Part shown: one piece after another, positions 1-10,600 of the stretch
Numbering within the stretch: position 1 is the first letter of the stretch
How the letters are laid out: each line of letters begins with the position of its first letter
Assembly (NCBI RefSeq): GCF_000699445.3
Contig: NC_067198.1
Coordinates: 29,763,536-29,827,535, forward strand
Length of the DNA: 64,000 bases
Source: Schistosoma haematobium
Lineage: Eukaryota; Platyhelminthes; Trematoda; Strigeidida; Schistosomatidae
Reading direction: 5' to 3'
Notes under the pieces: model-generated
Told to the model about the DNA's origin: nothing
What the model saw: the letters and a program-made list of their open reading frames with translations, nothing else
The model's database searches: none
Program-made: the position numbers and the translations under genes

Positions 1-671
1 CTCAATTACCAGAACCTTGTAGCAGCTGGTACTATATCAAGCCCACATAAGTTATTCTAGGATCTGGACAAATCAATTTATTCATTCTTCTCAAGCTACA
101 TTTTGACCTTGTTAATTATTAGCTTATTAACATTGACTGGTTTTATGTAAGTTTGTGGTGTACATTTCTTATTTTACTCATCGCATGTCTGTAACTTATT
201 TTTGCCTGACTATAAATATCGATCCACGCTTGGTTAGATCAAGTTAGCTTATATGTCTTCTCCATTGCGCGTCATTTCGCTTCACTCCCTTCCCTTCACT
301 TTCTTTGCTTCGTTTCTTCGATCGCTTGTCTGGATCAATGACTATGAAAAATATGTATTCGAAATTCATTCTCGTATTTGACTTATTTAATCTCATTATT
401 CACCAACACGAGTTAAGTCGATAATTGTTTACGAGGATTGACGATATGTATATTTCGATAACACGCAGCAAATGATCTACCTGAAGTCAGATCTCGGATC
501 ACAAAAACCTGAGTAGATGAAATGTCATTTGAATTTGTATCCTATAGGTAGAAAGGCAAGTATTATAACTGGTAATTCATTTCACTCATTGTCGAATCCA
601 GCCTTATATCAATTATTTTCTTGTCGCTAAATAAACTATCTCTACGTTCTATATGGTATGTTAGTTTAAAT
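1..671. other. Intergenic, nothing recognised
   Basis: No open frame, splice-bounded exon or recognisable repeat is visible. The sequence is AT-rich single-copy-looking DNA up to the target duplication of the element at 686. Confidence 0.5.
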
Positions 672-685
672 ACTTAGATAGATCA
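672..685. repeat. 14-bp target-site duplication (left)
   Basis: ACTTAGATAGATCA recurs exactly at 1156-1169, directly flanking the inverted-repeat element 686-1155. A duplication this long suggests target-primed retroposition rather than cut-and-paste insertion. Confidence 0.8.
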
Positions 686-1155
686 GAAGGGGTTTTGTGG
701 AGATTGTAGCAATTTCAACAGTTGAGATCATGAGTCAATTGAAGTTAGACCATTATGGAAAACCTGGATGCACTGGACGGTCGTTCCGTCTTATTGTGGG
801 GCTACTCAGGAGTGCGTATCCACGATCCTACCTCCCGAAATTCAAACTCAGGACCTATCAGTCTCGCGCGCGAGCGCTTAACCTCTAGAACACTGAGCTG
901 TCCGACATCCACTGGTGTCAATGTCTAACTTCAACTAATCCACGAAATTGAGTGACACATCCATCATTGTCTTCAGTGAGTTCCCATCTCACAACAGACC
1001 TGGTTGAACTCCACTGATCACTGCTTCTCACTAGGACTCCAGGATCGTGGATGCGCACTGCTGAGGAGTCCCATACTAGGACGAAACGGCCATCCATTGC
1101 TTCCAGGTTTTCCATGGTGGTCTAGCTTCAATTGACTCATGATCTCAACTGTTGA
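686..1155. mobile_element. Inverted-repeat, tRNA-headed hammerhead retroposon (family B)
   Basis: The two arms, about 705-829 and 1041-1155, are inverted copies of each other at roughly 85% identity by eye. The left end starts GGGGTTTTGTGGAGATTGTAG. Each arm carries a hammerhead region: sense and core-intact at 1055-1100, antisense and mutated at about 773-818. The central part, read on the minus strand, has tRNA-like pol III boxes: an A-box-like CTCAGTGTTCTAGAGG and a B-box-like segment near 840-850. The element is bounded by the 14-bp duplication. Non-autonomous Penelope-like elements with ribozyme-bearing pseudo-LTRs in inverted orientation are one possible relative, and a SINE dimer is another. 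No coding frame is present. Confidence 0.7.
1055..1100 (+). ncRNA. Hammerhead ribozyme, core intact (family B)
   Basis: Stem I strand GCACTG is followed by core CTGAGGA, stem II GTCC/GGAC with a loop, GAAA, a very short stem III, and the cleavage triplet ATC at 1092-1094. The returning stem I strand CATTGC has one mismatch and stem III has one mismatch, so catalysis may be weakened. The order and spacing are those of a type I hammerhead with minimal stem III, as in schistosome Sm-alpha. Confidence 0.7.
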
Positions 1156-1169
1156 ACTTAGATAGATCA

Positions 1170-2124
1170 TTTAAAGTTCTTAAATTATTCTAGGAAGCTA
1201 TTATCTGAAATGATGTAAACATTACTTAACCTAGATAATTTATTCATTTAATAGTTATCAAAAGTTTGTTCAAATAATACTAACCGAATAAATGAAAACT
1301 CGAATTTTTTCCATAAAATATAAATTAAAATCTTTTATTTATCACGTGAAGAGTGTTTTGTAATCTGCTTCTTTTTTTTTCTTTTCCCATAATCTTTCAA
1401 GGTTAACAACTATTGATTCTATTTCTTCATTGTAAATAAACAACAAAGTCACATTTATTAAACGATATACCTATATCTATATCCATCATCTTTCCCCCCT
1501 CAGTATAGATGTGTATTGTATGAAGAAAATTATTTGGTTCTTTCCCAATTTCACTGTCCTTATTATATAGTAATATGTACTTCAATTTCAGTTGATATTT
1601 TACATCAGATCAAGTGATATAAATATGATATTACTTTTCAGGCTAAAGAATTTGATATGAATCTACGGAAATGTTATTTAGTTTTAATTAAAGAAAATTT
1701 CTGTATCGAAAGTGATTTCTTCTATGAATGAAGGATTAATATAATAATAGATTGGGACACTAATTACAATAAAATTCATTAATTTGTGTAACATTTGAAA
1801 GATAAAGAAAAAGTCAACATAAAAGACAGAAGAAACAAAAGATGAACTTTTAAGAATCTACATTTTATTTTCGGTGGTTTAGTAGCTTAGTCTAACAAGA
1901 AATGAATTATTTCCTAATGAAAACAAAAACGATCTTAATATTTCTAATTAAATTATTCATTTTTCATTAGCTAAATGATTCAGTATATTTAAACCTGTAG
2001 ATTGCACATACTATCACCAAACAACTAACCTAAAATGTCATGTTAACGACAAATTAAAGTACAAAAATACTTCGGAAATGTTACTAGGAGTAAACAGGCA
2101 TTCCCATTATATTTTGAACTCACA
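1170..2124. other. Intergenic, nothing recognised
   Basis: AT-rich sequence with homopolymer runs. No exon, ORF or repeat boundary can be supported. Confidence 0.45.
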
Positions 2125-2445
2125 TTTTAATTTATAAATAAAGATGAATAGTGGCTAGCTGTGGAATCCAGGACGCGCGTTTCGTCCTATTTTGGACTCG
2201 TCAGCTGGATATACCGGCATCTCAGAGTTGATGTTCACTCTGAGACTCGAACCCAACACTGTTCGCTTCAAATGCCATCGCTTTATCCACTTAACTACTA
2301 AGTCCTGACAGCCACCTACTTGTGCAATGGGATGAAGTTTAATTCACTTGGTATTGCTTTACTTGAATCTCCCCTTTGATGTTTAGGACTGTAATGAGAA
2401 GATTCAAGTAAAACATTACCAAGTGAATCACATTCTAAGTAATTT
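2125..2445 (-). mobile_element. Sm-alpha-type SINE with hammerhead
   Basis: On the minus strand a tRNA-like head (B-box like GGTTCGAGTCTC, A-box like TAGTTAAGTGGATAAAGCG) precedes the hammerhead at 2166-2210 and the typical tail GGATTCCACAGCTAGCCAC. The flank at 2330-2440 forms a hairpin with about 30-bp arms around the words CACTTGGTA and TACCAAGTG. This arrangement is the known Sm-alpha SINE of Schistosoma. Confidence 0.8.
2166..2210 (-). ncRNA. Hammerhead ribozyme, fully canonical (Sm-alpha type)
   Basis: Read on the minus strand: stem I ATCCAG, core CTGACGA, stem II GTCC/GGAC with loop AAAATA, then GAAA, minimal stem III CGC/GCG, cleavage site after GTC, and returning stem I CTGGAT. Both stem I strands pair perfectly over 6 bp and every invariant core base is present. 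This is the best-preserved ribozyme in the window and is predicted to self-cleave. Confidence 0.9.
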
Positions 2446-2963
2446 CTCGGGTTAAATTAATCATGAATAGTATTTGAAAAAGTGATTAGAAATATTTTTA
2501 CAAAAATGTAGTGTTGCTATGCTGTCAGACTATAAATTACACTCCTATTTGTAAATGATTTACAAACTGATAAATTAAAATGAAGTAATAAATGCTTTAG
2601 GTTATGGACTAATGTCTACTGGTTTTTGATTTAATTGTCGAAAGTACTGTGGTTGTCAAAACATCTAAAAGTCTTGAGCTGGATGACCGAGATGTTTTCC
2701 AGGCTTAGTTTTAATGGCTATTTAGCGTCATATTTATATGTATTTCATTGTTCCCCTAGCTGATATTAATCCATAATGAAGATTATCCATAGGTTGAATA
2801 ATTTTGGTGAACCTCCTATGTCATAACCCGAAATGATTTATCGATTGCATTACTGTACTTGAAAATAACATAAAATGATTAGTTCCTTAATGGGAAATAA
2901 GATTATGAAACTGTAATTGTAGGAGCAATAAAAAATAAAGACAATGTATGTTTAGTGGTTTGA
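2446..2963. other. Intergenic, nothing recognised
   Basis: AT-rich sequence between the SINE and the target duplication of the RTE element. No coding potential is visible. Confidence 0.45.
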
Positions 2964-2975
2964 TGAACATATAAA
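2964..2975. repeat. 12-bp target-site duplication of RTE element (left)
   Basis: TGAACATATAAA is repeated exactly at 6195-6206 and brackets the RTE element precisely. Confidence 0.85.
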
Positions 2976-5900
2976 CTTACTTACTTACTTGCTTACGCCT
3001 GTTACTCCCAATGGAGCATAGGCCGCTGACCAGCATTCTCCAACCCACTCTATCCTGGGCCTTCTTTTCTAGTTCCATCCAATTCTTGTTCATTTCTCTC
3101 ATGTCTATCTCCATTTCCCGGCGTAATGTGTTCTTTGGTCTTCCTCTTTTCCTTTGACCTTCAGGATTCCATGTGAGGGCTTGTCTTGTGACACAGTTGG
3201 GTGCTTTCCTCAATGTGTGTCCTATCCACTTCCAGCGCTTCTTCCTGATTTCTTCCTCCACTGGGATCTGGTTTGTTCTCTCCCACAGTACGTTGTTGCT
3301 AATAGTGTCCGGCCAATGGATCTGAAGTATTTTGCGTAGACAATTGTTAATAAACACCTGTATTTTCTGGATGATGGCTTTTGTAGTTCTCCAGGTTTCT
3401 GCCCCATACAGTAGAATTGTCTTGACATTTGTATTGAAAATCCTGACCTTTGTGTTGGTTGACAGTTGCTTTGAGTTCCAGATGTTCCGCAGTTGTAAAT
3501 ATGCTGCTCTTGCTTTGCCGATCCGCGACTTCACATCTGTATCAGATCCACCCTGTTCATCAATGATGCTGCCCAAATACGTAAAGGTTTTTACATCTTC
3601 CAAATCTTTTCCGTCAATTGTGATTGGATTGGTGCATTCTGTGTTGTATCGGAGAATCCTGCTTTTCCCTTTGTGTATATTGAGACCTATTGCTGCTGAG
3701 GCTGCTGCCACACTGTTCGTCTTCTCCTGCATCTGTTGTTGCGTTTGGGATAGAAGGGCCAGATCGTCTGCGAAGTCTAGATCATCCAACTGCATCTTAG
3801 ATGTCCATTGTATCCCGCGCTTTCCTTCGGACGTTGACGTCTTCATGATCCAGTCGGTCATCAGGAGAAAGAGGAAGGGTGAGAGTAAGTAACCTTGTCT
3901 GACGCCGATCTTTACCTCGAACGAGTCTGTCAATTGTCCTCCATGCACGATTTTGCAGTGTAATCCATCATAGGACGTCCGTATGATATTGACTATCTTC
4001 TAAGGTACGCCGTAGTGCCGAAGAAGCTTCTATAGTGTTGTTCTGTCCACGCTATCAAATGCCTTTTCGTAGTCAATGAAGTTGATGTAGAATGATGAAT
4101 TACATTCAATTGATTGTTCCAAAATGATCCGTAGAGTTGCGATTTGGTCTGTACACGATCTAACCTTACGGAATCCTGCCTGTTGGTCACGAAGTTGGGC
4201 GTCTACTCAGTCCTTCATCCTGTTTAACAATACCCTGTTGAAGACTTTTCCCGGTATTGAGAGAAGAGTGATGCCCCTGTAGTTATCACACTTGCTAAGA
4301 TCGCCTTTCTTCGGTATTTTGATCAGTAGTCCTTCTTTCCAGTCTGTTGGTACTTGTTCCTCACCCCAAATCTTATTGAAGAGAATGTGGAGTATCCTTG
4401 CAGTTGCCGCTACGTCTGCTTTTAGTGCCTCTGCTGGAATGTTGTCCGGTCCTGCTGCTTTGTCACTCTTGATTTGTCTAATGGCCATGCTGATTTCTTC
4501 AATTGTTGGTGGGCCAACCTCGATTGAGAGGTCCGTGAGTGCTGCTTCGATATTGGGTGGGTTCAGTGGAGCTGGTCTATTCAAGAGTTCTTTGAAGTGT
4601 TCTACCCACCTGTTTTGTTGCTCTTCAATGTTGATGATTACCTCGCCTTCCTTGCTTTTCACTGGTCGTTCTGGTTTGCAGCGATTTCCAGAGAGTTTCT
4701 TTGTCGTGTCATACAATTGTCTCATGTTTCCTTCTCTTGCAGCCTTTTCCGCCGTCGTTGCTAAATCTTCCACATATTTACGTTTGTCGGTTCTGATGCT
4801 CCTCTTCACTTGCTTGTTTATTTCCGTGTATTCAGCTTGTGCCTTGGCTTTTTCTGCTCTTGTTCGGCTGGTATTGATCGCTGCCTTCTTGTTCCTCCTT
4901 TCTAGAATCTTATCCAGTGTATCAACAGTGATCCATTCCTTGTGGTGGTGCTTCTTGTGACCCAGGACCTCATGACATGTTGAAGCGATTGCCTCTTTGA
5001 TCCCCTTCCAGTTGCTCTCCGCAGTAGTTCCTTCTCCATTGAGTAGATCATGAAAGGCCTGGAACTTATTGCTGAGGACTATCTTGAATTTGTTGAGTTT
5101 GTTAGTATCCTGGAGAAAGGCCGTATTGAACTTTTGTGATACTGTCTGCCCCGTTGTCCAGTGCTTCTTGAGTTTCAATTTCATCTTGGCGACCAGTAAG
5201 TGATGATCTGATGCTATATCAGCTCCTCTCTTGGTTCTCACGTCCTCTATAGTCCTCCTGAACGTTTTGTTGATGCAAATATGGTCGATTTGGTTTTGTG
5301 TAGAGTGATCCGGTGAAATCCATGTGGTTTTGTGTATGCGTTTATGTGGGAATATGGTGCCGCCTATGACCAGCTTATTGAAGGCACCTATGTTTGCAAA
5401 TCTCTCACCATTTTCGTTCCTTTCTCCCAGTTCGTGTCGTCCCATGATGTCTTCATATCCAGTGTTGTCCGTTCCAACCTTGGCGTTGAAATCTCCCATC
5501 AGAATGGTCAGGTCCTTTGTTGGGCACTTCTCGACCATTGACTGCAGCCTATTGTAGAATTGATCTTTAGCGTCTTCATTGTAGTCGTTGGTAGGCGCAT
5601 AGCATTGGATGATGTTCATTGAAATGCCCTCTTTCTTTGTTTTAAACGAGGCTTTGATGATCCTTGGTCCATGAGATTCCCATCCTATAAGTGCATTTTG
5701 CGCTTGTTTGGACAGCATCAATGCAACTCCTTGTGTATGTGGTGCATTTTCTTCTTCATGGTCGGAGTATAACAGGAGATCTCCTGTAGTTAGTCGTTGT
5801 TGTCCAACTTGTGTCCAATGTGTTTCACTGATCCCAAGTACCTCTAGGTTGTATCTTCTCATTTCTGCAGCAATCTGGAAGGCTCTTCCGGTGTCCCACA

Positions 5901-6194
5901 CTGTACGAACATTCCATGTACCTAAATAAATGGTCGCTCTGGTTGTCAGAAGGGGCATCGGCCTCGTAACTTCCGAAGGGATTCGGCTTTCATCATGAGG
6001 CGTCATAATTCTTCTAAATGAATACCTTCTTACTCCCAGGGCAGAGTTTAAAAGGTTTGAATAATTTTTTCTGGTTAGCGTTTTTTTAGCGAGTTAGTTT
6101 TCTACGGGATGGGGACGCTAACTCCATGCCCAACCCTCCTCCTTTATCCGGGCTTGGGACCGGCAGTAGCCCCCGGAGGGACTCCAGGCGGAGT
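2976..6194 (-). mobile_element. RTE-clade non-LTR retrotransposon, SR2-like, nearly full length
   Basis: A 3,219-bp element on the minus strand bounded by a perfect 12-bp target duplication. The 5' end near 6194 is GC-rich untranslated sequence. One long frame follows and runs into a 3' tail of GTAA-type short repeats at 2976-2995, which is typical of RTE elements. The protein has an apurinic-type endonuclease followed by a reverse transcriptase and resembles SR2 of S. mansoni. The identical duplications and the single open frame with only three point nonsense changes argue for a recent insertion. Confidence 0.9.
2977..6006 (-). pseudogene. RTE endonuclease/reverse transcriptase with three in-frame stops
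   Basis: A single frame of 1,009 codons starts at the ATG at 6004-6006. The endonuclease lies at about residues 25-280 and shows TWNVRT, GISETHW, GDFNAKVG and a SDHH motif. The reverse transcriptase follows with a YRGITLL block, QAGFR, motif A DYEKAFD, motif B RQGYLLSP and motif C FADD (about 745-748). Three nonsense codons interrupt it: TGA at 4207-4209 (codon 600), TAG at 4030-4032 (codon 659) and TAG at 4000-4002 (codon 669). The frame is otherwise unbroken, so no frameshift is needed. All three stops fall within 210 bp of the polymerase domain, so this copy should be unable to mobilise itself. The C-terminus contains the ILLYGAETW and RWKWIGH words seen in SR2-type proteins. Confidence 0.9.
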
Positions 6195-6206
6195 TGAACA
6201 TATAAA
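6195..6206. repeat. 12-bp target-site duplication of RTE element (right)
   Basis: Exact copy of 2964-2975. Confidence 0.85.
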
Positions 6207-6241
6207 GTTCAATGCTTAATGGCAGATGTTCTAAAGATGCA

Positions 6242-6390
6242 TATTATTGTGTCTTTAAGCCCATCTAATTATCACGTGATTTATTTGCCAATCGAAATAC
6301 GACTCGTACAAACTTAATACTGTGCCAAACCAAAGACGTTCAACCGGTATGAGCAGCCTAGCGTCCCTACTGGTTCTTTGTTCTCCTTTG
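6242..6390 (-). mobile_element. LTR fragment (same family as 47150-47544)
   Basis: The reverse complement matches 47400-47544: both carry CTCATACCG, TTTGGCACAGT, GAGTCGTAT or AAGTCGTAT, and AATAAATCACGTGAT in order. It is read as a truncated LTR end. No partner LTR or internal coding region is visible. Confidence 0.5.
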
Positions 6391-6560
6391 GATACTGGCG
6401 TAGTGGTCTAGAGATTAAAAAATTGCGCGCGAAACCGGAGGTTCTGAGTTCAAGTTACACGAAATCTATCCATGGAATTGTAGGGACGCATTGTTGAGGA
6501 GTCTCGGTGCTTCCAAGTTTTCGATGGCGATCTAGCTTAGATCGACTCATGAATTCAATT
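6391..6560 (+). mobile_element. Family B tRNA-headed SINE, ribozyme deleted
   Basis: An A-box-like GTAGTGGTCTAGAG and a degenerate B box GGTTCTGAGTTCAAG are followed by TGTTGAGGAGTCTCGG and then the tail CTTCCAAGTTTTCGATGGCGA. The second half of the hammerhead, including GAAA, is missing. It abuts the LTR fragment directly. Confidence 0.55.
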
Positions 6561-7485
6561 GTGAAAATTATTTCCTAATTTAGTAATAATTATTGAGAAA
6601 TATTCTTAATAAGTAAAATAAACATTATTAAATGAAATAATCAAGTATGTACAGATTATTAAATTTATTCTAGAATAATTCAAACACTGACATACAGTGA
6701 AAATACATGTGTCTGGTAAAATACATTTCTATACTTAATAGTGTATGATTTTTAGATTGTTTTGTCATAAGATGATGAAAATTTGAGTTGTAGTAATATG
6801 ACTAGTTTACTTTTTTCTTTAATAAAAATATTGACTAATTTGGTTCCGAAATTCAATACTCTTGTTGAATCAGTAACTGTATACTAATCCAGCTAGTTTT
6901 CTTTCTCGAATATTGTCTTTAAATAGTAATAAAAGGTTGTGGTTAATTCATTTATTAATGGGGTATGATCACTAATACTGTTGTTTTCATAGTTATAGAA
7001 GATAACAGATAATGATACTTTAACTTTGAAGTTAGTTTTCAATGTAAAGTTCTTCAATTCCTTATTAGCATATTACAAACTAACAATGAGTGTTGCTCTA
7101 TGATTATATTTGAAATTTTTACTAAGGAATCATTTACTGAGTACTTGAAGTTGGCAGTAAATAGATCACAATCTAATGGTTTATGAATAACTCGTTTACC
7201 ATGAAGTTTTATAGTTGATTTTTAAGTTCCGAATTAAACGTAATTTTCATATTACTGATGACTGTCAATGTACAGTACAACAAAAAACTGGTAATTTTTC
7301 ATGTTATACCTGATTATCTATGTATTCCATAGATTGTTAGTTTGGGACGAATTTAGATTAGATGTTTGATTATGTATACTAACGACTGTCCACTTTACCG
7401 TTTATATCAAAACTAATTATTATTTTTTGAAGTTGTCATTAGTGATATTTTCCGTTATTTCTTGACTATTTTGGTTGTTCTTCAG
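6561..7485. other. AT-rich, no gene seen
   Basis: Upstream of the first recognised LRRC71-like exon. It may be an intron of that gene or intergenic. No supported exon or repeat was found. Confidence 0.4.
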
Positions 7486-7608
7486 AGTCCACCAGGACAT
7501 CGTAAATCTAAAGCATCTCCCAGTATACGTGACACATCGAAAGAATCCACACAAGGTGTAAGTGGTGCAAAGAAACGCGACAAATCTGTTCGTGGTCGTA
7601 ATGCTAAG
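7486..7608 (+). CDS. LRRC71: LRRC71-like exon (a), linker
   Basis: Acceptor TTGTTCTTCAG, donor AAG|GTAAAC, 41 codons in phase 0-0. It encodes a Ser/Lys/Arg-rich stretch (SPPGHRKSKASPS...). First recognised exon; earlier ones are not resolved. Confidence 0.7.
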
Positions 7609-10600
7609 GTAAACCAAAGTTATTTTCCTTTTAGATATTAATTATTTTATGATTTAACTAAATTAAGTTCTAAGACGTTGAGTTGCTATACAGTTCAATA
7701 TTTAATAGTTGATTTCCAGGTTTTCTATGATGGTCTAGCTTTAATCGACTCATGAGTTCAACTATTAAACTACTACAATCTCCACAAAACCCTTTTTCTG
7801 ATAATAATTTAATATTTGTAAAGTCCTATTGAATCTAGCCACATTCTTTGAATTTCAATAGCTAAGTTTCACAATCAAACTCCGATTCAAGAAAAAATTA
7901 CAACCTAACACTTTAACAGCAAATAACGAATTATGCTCCACTACACGATTTTTTTACACTTAAAATTTTTTCATCCTCTTAGAAGTAAATGCTTACATAC
8001 TTCCTTATTACTTAAACATTAATAGACGAATAGAAAAATATTAGGAAAGGTTCAATTGTGTTTTGTTCTCTTTTACGCTTCGAAAATACTTCAAAAACAC
8101 TAAAGGAATTATAGTTAATAGTTGAAACAACCAAATGTAACACGTCTTGAAAATTAATTGCAGTGACATATATATATATATATAGTCCTCCATATCTTAA
8201 ATTATAGCATTGCTTTATATTCTCTATTCATTATTTTTAACCGTAATTTCTAAATTATATTCTTCATATTTTGTTTTTACTGATATTGTGCCTTGTGCCT
8301 GTGTTGCTTTCGTCCGTTTAATTTACTATCATGATGTTAACAAAGTGTTGATACTCATTTGTATTGGGTGTGGTATGGACTGCATAATCGGTTGATAAAC
8401 TTGGTGTGGGGTAGTGAAAGCAATAAGTTATTGTCCACTGAGCGTGGACTGACAGACACTAGCTACTTAGTACATGATTTACTTCACATTATCAATTTCT
8501 ACTGTGGATTCACGAAGCGTGAACTGCTCATAATGATGTTGAATACAATATTTCCTAGTTTGTACTTCATTTTTTTGTTTGGTCGTGAATCTTGTTTCTG
8601 GTAGAGGATGATTCAGTATGGGTGTAGTGTACCTATCGAGTATCCTGTCTTGTGGTAGTATAACCTCGGACACCGATCTTATTATTTTACCATCATAGTA
8701 TAGCGTGGATAAACAGAAAATATTTCCATTTTGGCGTTATATCAGAAATAAACATCAAGTATTGTCGACTTTTGTATACGACATATTTCAAATTAAACAA
8801 ACTTGAACACAGGATAGTTCTATGTTCTTTCGAGAAGTCACTGTTTTTGGTTAATTCGTTAGTAATTCGTCAGCAACATTGAAACCTATTACCTTAAACT
8901 GAACTTTATTCCCTCAATGTTCTTATTGGTGATTTTAATTCATTTTAATTTTAATTATTCTGTTGACCGGATATATTTGCTGTTTGGAAAAATGTAAAAA
9001 TTAAGCTTTGTAAAGTACAATCATCTGATCATAATACAATATTTTGTTAATCCTAAAATGAATAAGATAGGAGAATTTTATGTAAATAAGACAGAATTTA
9101 ATATTTAGGTCGGCATGGTTTATAAAGATCCATCATTATTTTTACAATATCGCGTTCTGTGAGATAAATGGCTTGATTACAAAGCTTTTATTGTCGTAAT
9201 GGACTATATTGTTAGCCTCTACTTCAGCTGTAAATGAGTTTATTAAATATTACATATATACTAAATTAGTCTGTTCTGATAGCCATTGTTTACAGCTGGA
9301 TATTTTTTCTGGTCTTGACATCTCTTTAAGTTCCAGTTGCTTGGTTTTTTAGGTTGAATTTTAAGCATATGATTAATCTAACAAAATTTCAGCAAGCTTT
9401 TTTCTTGAGATTTCTTAATGTGAAGGTTTTAGGAAATTAGATTTATTTTTCTCCATTTACAGACCGATATGTTGAGTTTAAACTTCATTGAAAGTGAACT
9501 TATAATTAATCTTGCATTCTACAGCTTACATCACAAACTGATCTTATCCAGGTTACCATTGGAAACTAACAATCTCTGGAAAGCTGTTTCATACAAGTAT
9601 GTGACTCTTCAGCAGTTCATATTCACAACCTCATCGAGTGTTAGACTTAGGATCTCCAGGTTCCACAAAGACTTTAGACTACTGAAGTGGGATCCAAAGG
9701 TTTGTATGTCAAACTTCAATTATTATACAGTGCTGTTCGTCCATGACACCTGTCTCACGCTTGAAATGGTTGGACTTCACTGGTTAGAGCTTCTCACTAG
9801 AACTGCAGGAATCGCATTTCATATTTAGTTACTAGTAGGAAAATGATTATCATTTGTATATGGATATGCAGAGATTATTGAATTCTACAATTTGCATCAT
9901 AAGTTAACCTTAGTCAACCACCGAAAACCACTCATGGTTTACCCAATTGATCGTATCTTTTTTGACTATTTTCAATTCATAGTCAAAAATCTACAATCAT
10001 TCAAAGTTGAATAAAGTACAGATTATTCATACATTTTTTGCACAGTAATTTCTGTACAATAATTTAGAAAATAAAATCCACCTAAGTATCAAATTGCACT
10101 GACAATTAGTAAGAATGAAAATTTATCCATATAAATACATTTAATTACTTATTTGTCACATATTTTATCAACCGCTATGAATGTCTATTTTGTCCACACA
10201 TATTGTCATACTCAGAATTATTGATTTTTCTTATATCAACACTAAAGAGTAAAAGTGTTCTCATGAAATCATATTCATCAATAATAATCTCAGAAATTAA
10301 AATAACTTAGATAAGCGCACAATATTGTTCTTAATTAGTTCTTCATCAGCCTTTTTATATATCTATATGAATCCTACTGTATATTAGAGTGAAGTCTGAA
10401 GAAGATCTCATTAAGAACAATATTGTCCGCTGATATATATTATCCCGCTTCATATCATGGACATTTGCAGTATTGTAAATATTAGAGATAGTTTTATATT
10501 TTAAAGGTCAATAGACAAATTACTCAAACGTTTTTAAAGGTGCGATCGATTAATTAATAATATAAGACAATTAAGAAAGTAGAATAAACCTTTCATATTG

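Noticed and set aside
3154..5929. Plus-strand ORFs across the RTE element
   Set aside because: They are antisense shadows of the reverse transcriptase/endonuclease frame.
9469..9828. 119-codon plus-strand ORF
   Set aside because: It overlaps a degenerate dispersed repeat and has no domain or splice support.
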